From Chrysochromulina tobinii (Eukaryota > Haptophyta > Prymnesiales > Chrysochromulinaceae), in NCBI GenBank assembly GCA_001275005.1, contig JWZX01003296.1, positions 1 to 38,872 on the forward strand: a stretch of DNA of 38,872 nt, given 5' to 3'. Each line of letters opens with the position of its first letter. The stretch's first letter is position 1. A program made the translations under genes and the position numbers. This document shows positions 1-8,718 of this stretch, one piece after another. Below the pieces are notes generated by a model. The model saw nothing but the letters and a program-made list of their open reading frames with translations, did no database searches and was not told the origin of the DNA.

Positions 1-781
1 TGAACGAGAGCTTCGACTTGCGGCCGTAGTCGACCGAGAGGCGCTCGAGGAGGAGCGCGCCGAGGCCGGAGCCGGTGCCACCGCCAACAGCGTTGAAGAG
101 GAGGAAGCCCTGGAGGCCGGTGCAGTTGTCCGCGAGCTTGCGGATGCGGTCGAGCACGAGGTCGACGATCTCCTTGCCGATCGTGTAGTGGCCACGGGCG
201 TAGTTGTTGGCCGCATCCTCCTTGCCGGAGATGAGCTGCTCCGGGTGGTACAGCTGGCGGTAGGTGCCGGTGCGGACCTCGTCGATCACGGTCGGCTCGA
301 GGTCGACGAAGACGGTGCGGGGCACGTGCTTGCCCGAGCCGGTCTCGGAGAAGAAGGTGTTGAAGGCGTCATCGCCGCCGCCAATCGTCTTGTCCGAGGG
401 CATCTGGCCGTCGGGCTGGATGCCGTGCTCCTGTTGACGGTGGCGCGCGTGCGAGGTGAGGTGAGACACGATTAGGCGAAATGGGAAGGAGGCGGGGACG
501 CGAAGTCGCGCTGGCTGGGGCGGCTGGGATACGGTAGTGTAGAAGGGGATCGCGAGGGGCCGACGCGATGCACGCGCGCTGGACGGTCGGGTGCTTCGCG
601 CAAGGATGTGCGCATAGGGGTTTGCGCGCGCGCGCAGGCCGGCGGGCCAACGCGCGCGCGCGCGAGGGTCGCGCGCGTGGGGTTCGAGAGCGCAGACACG
701 CACGAGGCAGTAGAGCTCCCAGCAGGCGTTGCCGCACTGCACACAGCACTGGCCCAGGTGGATCGAGATAACCTCACGCAT
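1..781 (-). CDS. alpha-tubulin, 5' part (continues beyond window start)
   Basis: Reverse-strand translation gives the N-terminal GTPase domain of alpha-tubulin, the microtubule subunit. Exon 1 (781-704) encodes 26 residues starting [11 protein letters not shown]; a GTGCGT donor follows. Exon 2 starts at 430 after a CAACAG acceptor with EHGIQPDG and runs off the window at position 1. It contains [20 protein letters not shown], the Tyr/His-rich stretch [20 protein letters not shown] and the tubulin signature GGGTGSG. The intron is 273 nt (703-431). Exon 1 is odd: where most alpha-tubulins read GQAGIQVGN, this one reads GQCCVQCGN, with three extra cysteines in the first nucleotide-binding loop. 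The rest is highly conserved. Family assignment is certain; the C-terminal two thirds lie outside the window. Confidence 0.95.
   Translation of the reverse strand, partial: MREVISIHLGQCCVQCGNACWELYCLVRVCALEPHARDPRARARWPAGLRARANPYAHILARSTRPSSARASRRPLAIPFYTTVSQPPQPARLRVPASFPFRLIVSHLTSHARHRQQEHGIQPDGQMPSDKTIGGGDDAFNTFFSETGSGKHVPRTVFVDLEPTVIDEVRTGTYRQLYHPEQLISGKEDAANNYARGHYTIGKEIVDLVLDRIRKLADNCTGLQGFLLFNAVGGGTGSGLGALLLERLSVDYGRKSKLSF
431..703 (-). other. intron 1 of alpha-tubulin
   Basis: GT (703-702) to AG (432-431), phase 0, removing it joins codon 26 (Leu of WELYCL) to EHGIQPDG, as in other alpha-tubulins. It is very rich in GCGCGC/CGCGCG runs. Confidence 0.85.
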
Positions 782-1254
782 TTGTTCTTTCGGTTGGAGA
801 AGGAGTGGTGCACGTGCAACGTGCGGGACGAATTGGCTTTTTGTCAGGTTTTTGGCGCGGTGTAACTGTCTTGAACGGTTACACGACGGCGCCGAACTGA
901 GCACTGAAAAATCGCGGACGAGTCTTCAGACAACAGTCAAGCAAGCAAGCCAAGCACGCAAACAACAGTCAGTTCAATTGAAAAACGTCAGTTCAATTGA
1001 AAAACCGAACGTGCCTGATGTCCCTTCCGCAAAAATTCCCGGAGCGACCGAATCATCGTCTCGTGGGTGAGAAGAGGACACTGAGAGAGAGGACTGAGCG
1101 AGTTTCGCGACCATAAAATGTACGGGTGTGTCTTATCGTGCACGGAGCGCAGCCGCCACGCAAGGGCGCTGGCGCCGCGCTGTGAGGGCGAGGTGCACAC
1201 CGCTGCGCTCTGGAGTCCGCCCAGCGCGGTGATAGGACCCTCGCGGGCCATAGA
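782..1254. other. intergenic: alpha-tubulin upstream / ATG8 downstream
   Basis: No gene seen. Holds a perfect 7-bp inverted repeat GTGTAAC/GTTACAC with an 11-nt loop (860-884) and a perfect 19-bp direct tandem repeat (968-986 and 987-1005, unit starting GTCAGTTCAATTG). It should carry the tubulin promoter, but no TATA box was identified with confidence. Confidence 0.5.
968..1005. repeat. 19-bp direct tandem repeat, two copies
   Basis: The unit GTCAGTTCAATTGAAAAAC occurs twice back to back upstream of alpha-tubulin. Within each unit TTCAATTGAA is a 10-bp palindrome, so it could be a paired protein-binding site; this is inference only. Confidence 0.7.
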
Positions 1255-2010
1255 TCATACGTCGCCGCCGTTTTCGCCGGAGTACGTCATGTAAAGGAAG
1301 CCGTCATCCGCGCAGTGCTGGTCGTCGACAGCCTTCAGAGTGGCCACTGAGGGCGGAAGTGTGCCCGAGGCGACGAACAGGAAGATGTCCTGCTCGTCCC
1401 CGAGCTTGATCCGCTTGCGGATCACGTACGTGAACTGGCCGATGGTCAGGTCCGAGGGCACGAGGAACTTGCGCTTGTCCATGTCAGGCAACGAGGCGTC
1501 GCCCTCGCACTTTCGCACGATCACCGGGATGCGGTCGGGGTGCTTGGCGCGGATGGCGGCCGAGGATTGCGCCTCGAGGTCACCCGCATCGGCGGGCATG
1601 GCGCCGTCCCCGTCGCCGCCGCTGCACGGCGCGCCGTACGCACCAAAGACGTTTTCGCCGGAGTACGTCATGTAAAGGAAGCCGTCCTCCGCGCAGTGCT
1701 GGTCGTAGACAGCCTTCAGAGTGGCCACTGAGGATGGAAGGATGCCCGAGGGCTTGCCCGAGGGCGTGCCCGAGGCGACGAACAGGAAGATGGCCTGCTC
1801 GGGCGCGAGCTTGATCCGCTTGCGGATCACGTACATGAACTGGCCGATGGTCAGGTCCGAGGGCACGAGGAACTTGCGCTTGTCAATGTCAGGCAACGAG
1901 GCGTCGCCTTCGCGCTTGTGCACGATCACCGGGATGCGGTCGGGGTGCTTGGCGCGGATGGCGGCCGCGGAGGCCTTGCGCGCCTCGAGGTCACCCGCAT
2001 CGGCGGGCAT
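1255..2010 (-). CDS. tandem ATG8 (two ubiquitin-like ATG8/LC3 units in one ORF)
   Basis: The 251-residue ORF holds two ATG8 units, the ubiquitin-like proteins conjugated to phosphatidylethanolamine on autophagosome membranes. Unit 1 (residues about 1-119) has [31 protein letters not shown] and [14 protein letters not shown], that is, the family core ending with the Phe-Gly processed by ATG4. A linker [14 protein letters not shown] leads to unit 2, which again begins [10 protein letters not shown] and repeats every motif but ends SGENGGDV, without Phe-Gly. The units are nearly identical in DNA at a 381-bp offset near their 3' ends, so the duplication is recent. Both units lack about ten residues of the usual N-terminal helix. 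A TGA lies in frame four codons upstream of the ATG, so either this start is right or an upstream exon is spliced in. A GTATGA at the 3' end could be a donor to a further exon. The gene is divergent from the phosphoesterase. Confidence 0.9.
   Translation of the reverse strand: MPADAGDLEARKASAAAIRAKHPDRIPVIVHKREGDASLPDIDKRKFLVPSDLTIGQFMYVIRKRIKLAPEQAIFLFVASGTPSGKPSGILPSSVATLKAVYDQHCAEDGFLYMTYSGENVFGAYGAPCSGGDGDGAMPADAGDLEAQSSAAIRAKHPDRIPVIVRKCEGDASLPDMDKRKFLVPSDLTIGQFTYVIRKRIKLGDEQDIFLFVASGTLPPSVATLKAVDDQHCADDGFLYMTYSGENGGDV
1270..2010 (-). repeat. direct duplication underlying the two ATG8 units
   Basis: The segment starting gttttcgccggagtacgtca occurs at 1270 and again at 1651 (+ strand), and similarity continues through the whole unit with scattered substitutions. 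Unit 1 has a seven-residue insertion (GKPSGIL region) made by local duplication of a CCCGAGGGC-type motif at about 1743-1770. Confidence 0.85.
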
Positions 2011-2291
2011 GGCGCTGGGTCAACTTTGGTTGCAGGCTTAGCTGCGCGCACGCGAAGCCCGCTCGGAGCTTTCCGGCCTCACCCTCGCCGCCTCGGGTTT
2101 ACTAAAAGAAAGCGCGCAAGGTGCGCAACGCAAGGCCAGGAAAAGGCGAACGGAACACGATGAACCTCGTTAGCGACGGAAGCTTTGAAGTGCACGGGTG
2201 TTGCTCCAGGATGTTTTCACGGAGGCAATAAGTCTTGGGAATCTTGTCGCAAATCTCGGCTTTGCTCTCCTTCCGATCGATTCTCTCCACC
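2011..2291. promoter_or_regulatory. divergent intergenic region ATG8 / phosphoesterase
   Basis: 281 bp separate two divergent start codons, so both promoters should lie here. No clear TATA box was found. Confidence 0.4.
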
Positions 2292-4120
2292 ATGGCCCTC
2301 ACCACAGTCGCTGTGGGCGCTCTCGCGGCCTTCGCGCCGCTTTCCGGCCTGCGCGCCGCGTCGCGCTCGGCCGTGTCGTCGGTCTCGATGTCCGCCGACG
2401 AGTACACCCTGGCCATCCTTGGCGACCTTCACGTAAGTGCTGCCCGCGAACGGATGGTTCAATGCACTGCTGCACGGATGGTTCAATGCACTGCTGCACG
2501 GATGGCTCACACGCTCGTGCGCCGCCCCCCGCGCAGCTGGACCCGCGCGATCTCGACCAGTCCTTCGAGGGCCGCGACCACTTCAAGAAGATCTTCGCCG
2601 AGACCAAGAGCAACAAGTTCGTCGTGTCGCTCGGCGACCTCGGTGAGTCAAAGGACTGCAGCGTGCCATGGGGCACCAAGGGCAGCGGCTCGCTGTTCGC
2701 GGGCACGACCGCGTGCTTCGAGCTGGCGCGCTCGTACCTGGACGGCTTCGACGTCCCCTTCGACGTCGTGGGCGGTAACCACGACCTCGAGGGCATCGAC
2801 GAGTTCAAGACCGATGAGGCGAACCTCAAGGTGTACCTCGAGAAGCTCGGCAAGAAGACGCCGCAGTTCTGCCACCAGGTGGCGGAGAAGACGCTGGTGG
2901 TCGGCCTTGGCTCGACGGTCTTCCGCTCGGCCGTGTACACCTCGCACGAGGTCGTCGTGGACCCCGAGCAGGTCAAGTGGTTCGAGGAGACCATCAAGGC
3001 TCACCCGGCGGAGGAGGGCTGGAAGATCTTTTGCTTCTCGCATGCGCCAATCATCGGCTCGGGGCTGCGCGTGCTGCAGGAGTGCCACGTAGTCAACGGC
3101 TGCTGCTGGCTCAACCACAACGACGGCCCCACCTCGCGCCGCTTCATCGAGATCGTGCGCGCCAACAAGTGCATCAAAGGTTGGTTCTCCGGCCATTTCC
3201 ACTTGTCGCACGATTATGAGGATTCGATGTCCTTCCCCGGCGGCAACAACCGCGGCGACTGCGTGTTCGCGCAGACGGCGGTGATGACGAAGCGCTCGAC
3301 GCGCGACGGGCGCCGCCAGTCCCGCATGGTGCGCGGCAACAAGGACGGCTTCGAGATCTGCACCGTCAACCATGCCAAGGGCGGCGAGGTCCGTGTGGAT
3401 GCGACGATCACTTACGGCAACGGCGGCACCGTGGCGGTGATGGCGCACCCGCACGAGGACCTGCAGCACGATGCTTTCTTCCGCGCGTACACGCCGCAGG
3501 AGGAGGATGGGTGCTACCTCGAGAACAACGGCGGCGTGCTCAACGAGGACGAGGACTGGAGCGAGAAGACTGTGTGCTGGTGGCACATGGGTGATGGCGC
3601 CGTCCTCGGAGTGCACGATGGCATGGTGATCGAGTACGACCCGACGACGCTCGCGCCCCTCGGCATGGTCGTCTCCAAGGATGAGCTCCTCGGGCGCAAG
3701 GTCGCCGTCATCGACTCGGGCCTCGAGTCGTGCAACGTCTTCGACGACGGTGCCGAGTGCGCGGAGCTTGGCCCCAAGGAACAAGCTCTCATCCTGTACG
3801 ATGACGAGACGAACGACGTGACCGTGATCCAGCCCAATGAGGACGGCTCGTATTGGCGCAAGATCGTCCGCAACAAGATGGTGCGCATGAAGGAGTCGCG
3901 CCGCGTCAAGGCCGCCAAAAAGTGGCTCGAGGCCAAGGTTGGCGCCGAGGCGGCGACCCAGGCGTCCGTCCTTTCGTCGTGGGGCCCGTACACGTCGACC
4001 ATCGGTCAGGTGTACAAGAAGAACGACCTCGCGCTGCCCGCCGTCTCGACCAAGGCGCTCGACTCGACCAACCGTGGCAAGACCATCCCGGTCGCCCCTA
4101 AGGCGGCCGCCTCGGCCTAA
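2292..4120 (+). CDS. calcineurin-like metallophosphoesterase with plastid-type leader
   Basis: Two exons. Exon 1 (2292-2432) encodes 47 residues, MALTTVAVGALAAFAP... to LAILGDLH. Exon 2 (2537-4120) continues LDPRDLDQSFEG; together 574 residues. Metal-binding motifs of the superfamily are present in order: GDLH (about 44-47), GDLG (80-83), GGNHDLEG (about 128), FSHAPI (about 214) and GHFH (about 265). A C-terminal 300-residue part has no motif I recognise and ends in a Lys/Ala-rich tail. The first residues form a short hydrophobic stretch followed by A-FAP and a Ser/Arg-rich segment, the bipartite signal of secondary red plastids, so import into the plastid is inferred. Substrate unknown. ATG 2292 is chosen because longer upstream frames lack the leader and the intron breaks them. 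Confidence 0.85.
2433..2536 (+). other. phosphoesterase intron with 24-bp minisatellite
   Basis: GTAAGT donor at 2433, CGCGCAG acceptor ending at 2536, phase 0. It contains two full copies and one partial copy of a 24-bp unit starting CGGATGGTTCAATGC (2451-2474, 2475-2498, 2499 on). Splicing joins GDLH to LDPRDLD. Confidence 0.85.
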
Positions 4121-4139
4121 GAAGGCGGCTAGGCAGCCT

Positions 4140-4163
4140 GTCGCACGCATGCGTGCGTGCGAC
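4140..4163 (+). other. perfect hairpin just after the phosphoesterase stop
   Basis: GTCGCACGCA, loop TGCG, TGCGTGCGAC: a 10-bp perfect stem about 20 nt after the stop codon at 4118-4120. It could structure the 3' UTR or mark 3' processing; a chance GC-rich palindrome is also possible. Confidence 0.5.
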
Positions 4164-5069
4164 GGCGTGATGTTCGTGTGAGGCCCGCGCGGGCGCGCGC
4201 TGGAGATAGGGGCGCGCCGAGGGTGCATGCGGGGGCATCGAGAGACGTACACACACGGACGGACCGCGAGAGACGCGTCGAGGGGGCGCATGCGCGTGAG
4301 CTGGGGCCAGTGAGGTCACAGAGATCACGACACCCCCTCGACGACACATACGAGGATCAGCGGTGGTGCCGCCCGCACGAGCATTAGATAGAGAGGAGTC
4401 AGGAGAGTCTCCCCTGAGCCGAGATGTCCGCGACTCAAAAAAATTAACTCGGGGTTTGCAGCCCGTCGCCAGATCGGATCTTAGCCGCAGATCTTTGTGC
4501 GATCCCGTTCCGCTTGGGCACAGTCACACGGTCTCGGTCTCCGGGTGGTCGTGGGTTCTCGACTTGCGTGCCTTACCCGTGACGAGTTCGAATACCAGAG
4601 TCTGCGGTTGATCGTGCTTCTCGAACTCTTCGACGTCCTTGCACAGGGCAATGCCAACATGATGAGCTTGAGTGTGGAGGGCTTATAGAGCATGGTTATA
4701 ACTGAGTACGAGCACTGGTTGGTTGTCAGGCAGAGCCGACGGCGACGGATCTATCGGGTCAGACGATGCTGGCCACTGTATCTCGAACGCTACGTACCCC
4801 TCTTACCCGTTACCGGTCTCGGTGCCCGCCGAACAAGGCGGGTGGTTTCATGCAACTACGGTGGTTTCATATCAGGGGGCGTGTGTATCGCTCCGGGATG
4901 TGTATACCGCTCGAGTAGCGCGAAGCGGGGCGTGGGGATCCCCGGGGATCGTATAAAGAGGGTGGAGACGTATCACAACAAAGGCGAAGTGGCGAACGTG
5001 GGTGCGTTGGGTCCGCGCCCGGGTACACTAGTCATGTAACTGTCCCCCCGGTACGCGTGCCGTCGATAC

Positions 5070-5265
5070 GTCCCCGGGGTGTCGAGGTCTGTCGAGGTTT
5101 GTCCGAGCTGTCGAGCTGTCGAGCTTACATGTACACCTTGAGCACGCCCAAGGCGCATGCACAGTCAGGGGGGTTTCTGTCGAGTAGCTGTCAAGGTCTG
5201 TCGAGTCGCTGTCGAGCTATCAAGAGCTATCCTGTCAAGTAGCTGTCGAGTTCCTGTCGAGTCTG
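5070..5265. repeat. degenerate short repeat field (CTGTCGAG-like)
   Basis: The word CTGTCGAG or GTCGAG recurs a dozen or so times at irregular spacing, for example GAGCTGTCGAGCTGTCGAG. It looks like a decayed tandem array; no coding frame follows it. Confidence 0.6.
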
Positions 5266-5494
5266 AGGCCAGGGCTCAACAGATGTGTGCGCGCGGCCTG
5301 CTTCGCTGAGTGACATGGAGTGAATGGGTTGTCCTTTTGTACGTTAGAAATTGAAATTTAATAGCCAATTGTGTACAGTAGAACAGCCTTGAACCATTCA
5401 CAGCTCTTTTGGGCCCATAAATGTTCCCACCATGAAGACGGAACACCAGCCCTGGCCTTGGGCCCCTAATATTAATTAAGCCTGCACGCCTCGC

Positions 5495-5989
5495 CTCGGC
5501 AATAGGGGTGTCTAAGAGTTTCGCGAAATTTAGAGAAAAATTTGGCAGAGGCGCCGCAGGCGCCGAAATTTTTCGAAATTTGCCACACACCGCTCTCGCT
5601 CAAGTACAACGAGCGTGCTGTTGGCTGAACCTGAACCTCAATTCAACGTTTCAACCCCGGGGCGAGCGTAACAAAGGCTTTCAGAATCCCCCCCTCACAG
5701 AGGTCAGAGCCGGGTACTGTCTACTGACGTACTGTAATGGTCTGGTAAAATAGTGACATTGTTATAGTGTGTGCCGCGCTGAGTCGTGAGTGCGTGTGGG
5801 TGGGGTTGTCCCTGCGTATTGCTCACCGCAGTACGAATTGATCCGGGGTGAAATCCACGAAATTTGCCATAGCTGGAGCGAAGTGAAAAAACGAAATTTT
5901 ATTGAAATTTGACACACACGATTCGAAATTATGGCCTCGAAATTTCCTATGGCAGCCATTCGAAACTCTTAGACACCCCAACTCGGCAA
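5495..5989. mobile_element. hAT-type MITE with 8-bp target site duplication
   Basis: A 479-bp element (5503-5981) has terminal inverted repeats of 21 bp: the left end is TAGGGGTGTCTAAGAGTTTCG, and the right end read in reverse differs only at position 2. It is flanked by the identical 8-bp sequence CTCGGCAA (5495-5502 and 5982-5989). An 8-bp duplication plus ends starting T(A)GGGGTG fits the hAT superfamily. There is no transposase frame, so it is non-autonomous. The interior is AT-rich with many AAATTTCG/CGAAATTT words in both orientations, giving further internal inverted repeats. Confidence 0.85.
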
Positions 5990-6281
5990 ATTGACGTGAC
6001 TTTTTTGCTTGCTTGCTGGAATCCCACGGAATCACTAGTATGGAATCCAGCAAGAACCGGGAACGATTCCTTTCGATTTTCAAACCAAAGTACCAAACCT
6101 CGATCCAAAATAATTTAAGGGACTCCAACCAATTACCGAATTTGGAGATCGCGATTTGGGCGCACCTCATTCGGTCGACACGCTGCAGGCCATCCCTGCT
6201 GGCCGGCAAAAACGTTGCACTCACCAAGAAATCAAATGATCCATCCGGAGCAGCTCGGTGAGGCTTACCCCGTCCAATGGG

Positions 6282-6493
6282 ACACGTCCATGCAGTCCAC
6301 AAGGATCCTTCGCCCGAGCGCATGGCAAAACACCGTGCGCGCGGTCGAGCCGGAGGTGCTCCTGCAACCTCCCTTCAAGAAGATCAAGGAGCACCACCAG
6401 CTGCAGCCGCTCGAGCATGCGCTTACGGCCGTCAGTGGCTTCGTCCACACCTCGGTCTGGGATCCACAAAATGACACGGCCACGTTGGTGAGT
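6282..6493 (+). other. possible exon or gene remnant, unknown
   Basis: An open stretch reads MQSTRILRPSAWQNTVRAVE, then QPPFKKIKEHHQLQ and GFVHTSVWDPQNDTATL, ending at a good donor GTGAGT near 6487. Composition is more protein-like than its surroundings, but I recognise no family, and no partner exon was found in the next 1 kb. It may be a captured or decayed gene fragment. Confidence 0.2.
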
Positions 6494-6631
6494 TCTGAAT
6501 ATACGTTCTGCGCCGCTCCCCGACTCAGACCTCCCGCACGTGTGCGTATTGGCTTCGATGCGCGCGACCCGTGCGCCGCTCCCCATATTCGACCTCTGGC
6601 ACACTAGATCGAGGAGCGAATTGGAACCACA

Positions 6632-6680
6632 GCACATGCACATGACATGCACATGCACATGCACATGCACATGAATATGC
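6632..6680. repeat. ACATGC microsatellite
   Basis: About seven copies of the hexamer ACATGC, ending in AATATGCATAC. The reverse strand encodes a spurious His-Val repeat. Confidence 0.85.
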
Positions 6681-6905
6681 ATACCTGCAGCAATAAGTGT
6701 CTCCTCCATTAAGACGAGGTCGTTTGTTGGTCGGGTGGGGGCCAGAGTAGTTGTTGTTTAAATGTGCGATACGGCGCTCGGCGGTACGGGCTAGCGCACC
6801 GCGGAATCACGTAATACCTAACACATTCGCGATCGGATGTCGCGCCGGCCGTGAGGCGCGACCACAGTACTCAGTCGAGTCGCCGCGGGCCGTTAACTAA
6901 GGCTT

Positions 6906-7543
6906 AACGCCGGGCGCGCCCAAGCATGCCGTGGAGGTGTGCATGGCGGCGCCGGTAGGCGCGTAGCTACCGCCGCCCCGGCCGGCCGGGGGCTCGGCGC
7001 GTCGCCGGGCGGAGATACCCGGTCTCGCGGCCGAAGCCCCCGGGACCTCGGACCAATGCCTCGGACCCGGACCACCGACTGAATTGTCAAGGTGAATTGT
7101 TCGACCACTCGAACGTCTGAGCTCGCTCCGGCGCCCTCCCGTGAGCCGCTGCGCGCCACGAAGCGGCCACCGCGGAGCCATTGCGCAGAGCGACACTCAG
7201 GTCGAGGAGGCCATCCAAGCCATCCTCTCCGCCAAACCCGCGCCCAGACGTCAGAGTCGGCGCGGGAAGCCTAGAGTCGCGCACTCGTCACTTTCTGAGG
7301 CTCTCCGAACGCAAAGCGGCACGTCAACTATCAAACCACGTAGACCGTACCCTGACCGAACCACGAATGCCACGTCCGCGCGCGCGGCGTGTGGCGGCTC
7401 GGCTGCCGACATGGGAATGCACACCGATGTTCGAGGGCGTGTGTGCCCAACCCTCTCCGCGCTCTCCCCCTCTCGCGCGTCTTGCGCAAGGCGCCCACTC
7501 AAAGTCGCGCGTGCTCAGTGCGCCGCGCCGTCCCGGCAAGCAG
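6906..7543. other. GC-rich region downstream of TPI, no gene recognised
   Basis: High-GC sequence with several short palindromes (for example CCGGCCGGCCGG near 6978). It did not match any rRNA or snRNA core that I know, and the open frames are typical GC-rich chance frames. Confidence 0.4.
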
Positions 7544-8320
7544 TCATGCCTTTTTGGCATTGGCGATGGCGGCGACGATCTCAGCGAATTCGGACTTGAG
7601 AGAGGCACCACCGACGAGGAAGCCATCGACATCGGGGCACGCCGAGAGCTGGGGCGCGTTTGCGGCGGTCGCGGAGCCGCCGTACTGGATGCGGATCGCC
7701 TCCGCCGTCGCCGGGTCCTTGTTCTCGGCGATCCACTTGCGCAGGGCCGCATGCGTTTCCTGGGCCTGCTCGGGCGACGCGGTCACGCCTGTGCCGATGG
7801 ACCAGACGGGCTCGTAGGCGATGACGAGCTTCTCCGCGTCCATGAGCGGGAGGAAGGGCTTGAGCTGCTGCACGCAATACTCCAGCACAGCCTCGATGCC
7901 CTTCTCGCGGATGGAGAGTGGCTCGCCGATGGCGTACACGCACTTCATACCCTTCGAGTACAGGTACTCGCACTTCGCGGCGAGGAGCGCGGAGCTCTCA
8001 GGGGGCGTGGGCAGGCCGAACTCGCCACGGCGCTCCGAGTGGCCGATCAGGCACCACTTGAGCCCCATGTCCACCATCTGGTCCGCGGCCATCTCGCCGG
8101 TGAAGGCGCCGCAGCCCTTGAAGTTGCAGTTCTGCGGAGTGCACCAGACGCCCTCCTTGAACTTCGTGTACACGATGCCGACGTGGAGGTTCGACGGGCA
8201 CACGTAGACATCGCAGTCAGTCGTGTCGCACGCGTTGATGTTCGCCACCAAACCATCGAGCTTCGAGACCTCAACCGGGTTGCACTTCCAGTTGCCACCA
8301 ACAATGGGACGGCGCGGCAT
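7544..8320 (-). CDS. TPI: triosephosphate isomerase
   Basis: 258 residues forming a complete TIM barrel that interconverts dihydroxyacetone phosphate and glyceraldehyde 3-phosphate. Visible landmarks are GGNWKCN with the catalytic Lys (about residue 12), IGHSERR with the catalytic His (about 95), AYEPVWSIGTG with the catalytic Glu (about 165), YGGSAT and the phosphate-binding VGGASL near the end. The ATG at 8320 is chosen because MPRRPIVGGNWKCN matches the family start; a further in-frame ATG at 8368 adds 16 residues with no obvious targeting character. No plastid leader is seen, so this is probably the cytosolic isoform. It is divergent from the downstream amidase gene. No intron. Confidence 0.97.
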   Translation of the reverse strand: MPRRPIVGGNWKCNPVEVSKLDGLVANINACDTTDCDVYVCPSNLHVGIVYTKFKEGVWCTPQNCNFKGCGAFTGEMAADQMVDMGLKWCLIGHSERRGEFGLPTPPESSALLAAKCEYLYSKGMKCVYAIGEPLSIREKGIEAVLEYCVQQLKPFLPLMDAEKLVIAYEPVWSIGTGVTASPEQAQETHAALRKWIAENKDPATAEAIRIQYGGSATAANAPQLSACPDVDGFLVGGASLKSEFAEIVAAIANAKKA

Positions 8321-8718
8321 CTTGTGATGTGTTTGGCTGCTGCGCGGCGAAGAGGCGAAACAGCGCACATGACGTCAGTGCCACACCTCGGATTGCGCGC
8401 GCGTGTGCGAGGGCGGCGCTCGCCCCGAGCGTGAGGCGACGTGTCGTGCGTGGCGAAGCACATGGAACTCACACGACACGGAGATCGCGTGAGCTTGTCT
8501 TCGCTCGCAACACGTGGCAGCGCACAACTTCAAACCTCGTGGCTGGTTGCTGTCCTATAAAGCACGCTGTTCATGTCATGATGTGCCGGAACCCATTTTC
8601 CGCCGCGTCTGCCTTGCCAAAAATGGGTTCACCTCGGTCTTAGGAAAGACTCGTCACCCACGCTGCCCACCGAGGCTGCGGCCCTGGGTGCCAGCATTGG
8701 GCTGACTCGTTTGCTAGA
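8321..8718. promoter_or_regulatory. divergent intergenic region TPI / amidase
   Basis: 398 bp between divergent start codons. A TATAAA at 8556-8561 lies about 160 bp before the plus-strand ATG and is a possible TATA box. A near-repeat of AAAATGGGTTCAC/ACCCATTTTCC arms lies around 8590-8630. Confidence 0.35.

Larger units (their letters stand above)
4121..5494. other. gene-poor region downstream of the phosphoesterase
   Basis: No convincing coding sequence. Contains a 3' hairpin (4140-4163), an 11-bp direct repeat GGTGGTTTCAT near 4838 and 4861, a degenerate CTGTCGAG-type repeat field (about 5070-5265), then an abrupt change to AT-richer sequence from about 5330. Confidence 0.5.
5990..6905. 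other. low-complexity / gene-poor region
   Basis: Flank of the MITE is AT-rich (5990-6200). One possible exon remnant lies at about 6215-6490 and an ACATGC microsatellite at 6632-6680. Nothing else recognisable. Confidence 0.4.

Noticed and set aside
988-1251. 87-codon minus-strand frame between ATG8 and alpha-tubulin
   Set aside because: No protein-like features; lies in the ATG8 3' region.
2198-2536. 640-codon frame start for the phosphoesterase
   Set aside because: Its N-terminus is an out-of-frame reading of exon 1 and the intron minisatellite (TDGSMHCC repeats); the GDLH motif is in the other frame.
2648-4291. 547-codon antisense frame
   Set aside because: Leu/Val/Arg/His-rich shadow of the phosphoesterase gene caused by high third-position GC; no domain.
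4560-4620. tRNA-like GAGTTCGAATACC
   Set aside because: Resembles a T-loop, but no acceptor stem or anticodon arm fits around it.
6221-6709. minus-strand ORF with His-Val repeats
   Set aside because: The repeat is the ACATGC microsatellite; the remainder is antisense to the possible exon remnant.
6880-7090. possible rRNA or snRNA fragment
   Set aside because: Strongly GC-rich with palindromes, but no conserved core of rRNA or spliceosomal RNA could be matched by eye.
7181-8434. 417-codon frame opposite TPI
   Set aside because: Antisense shadow of a certain gene; no family features.
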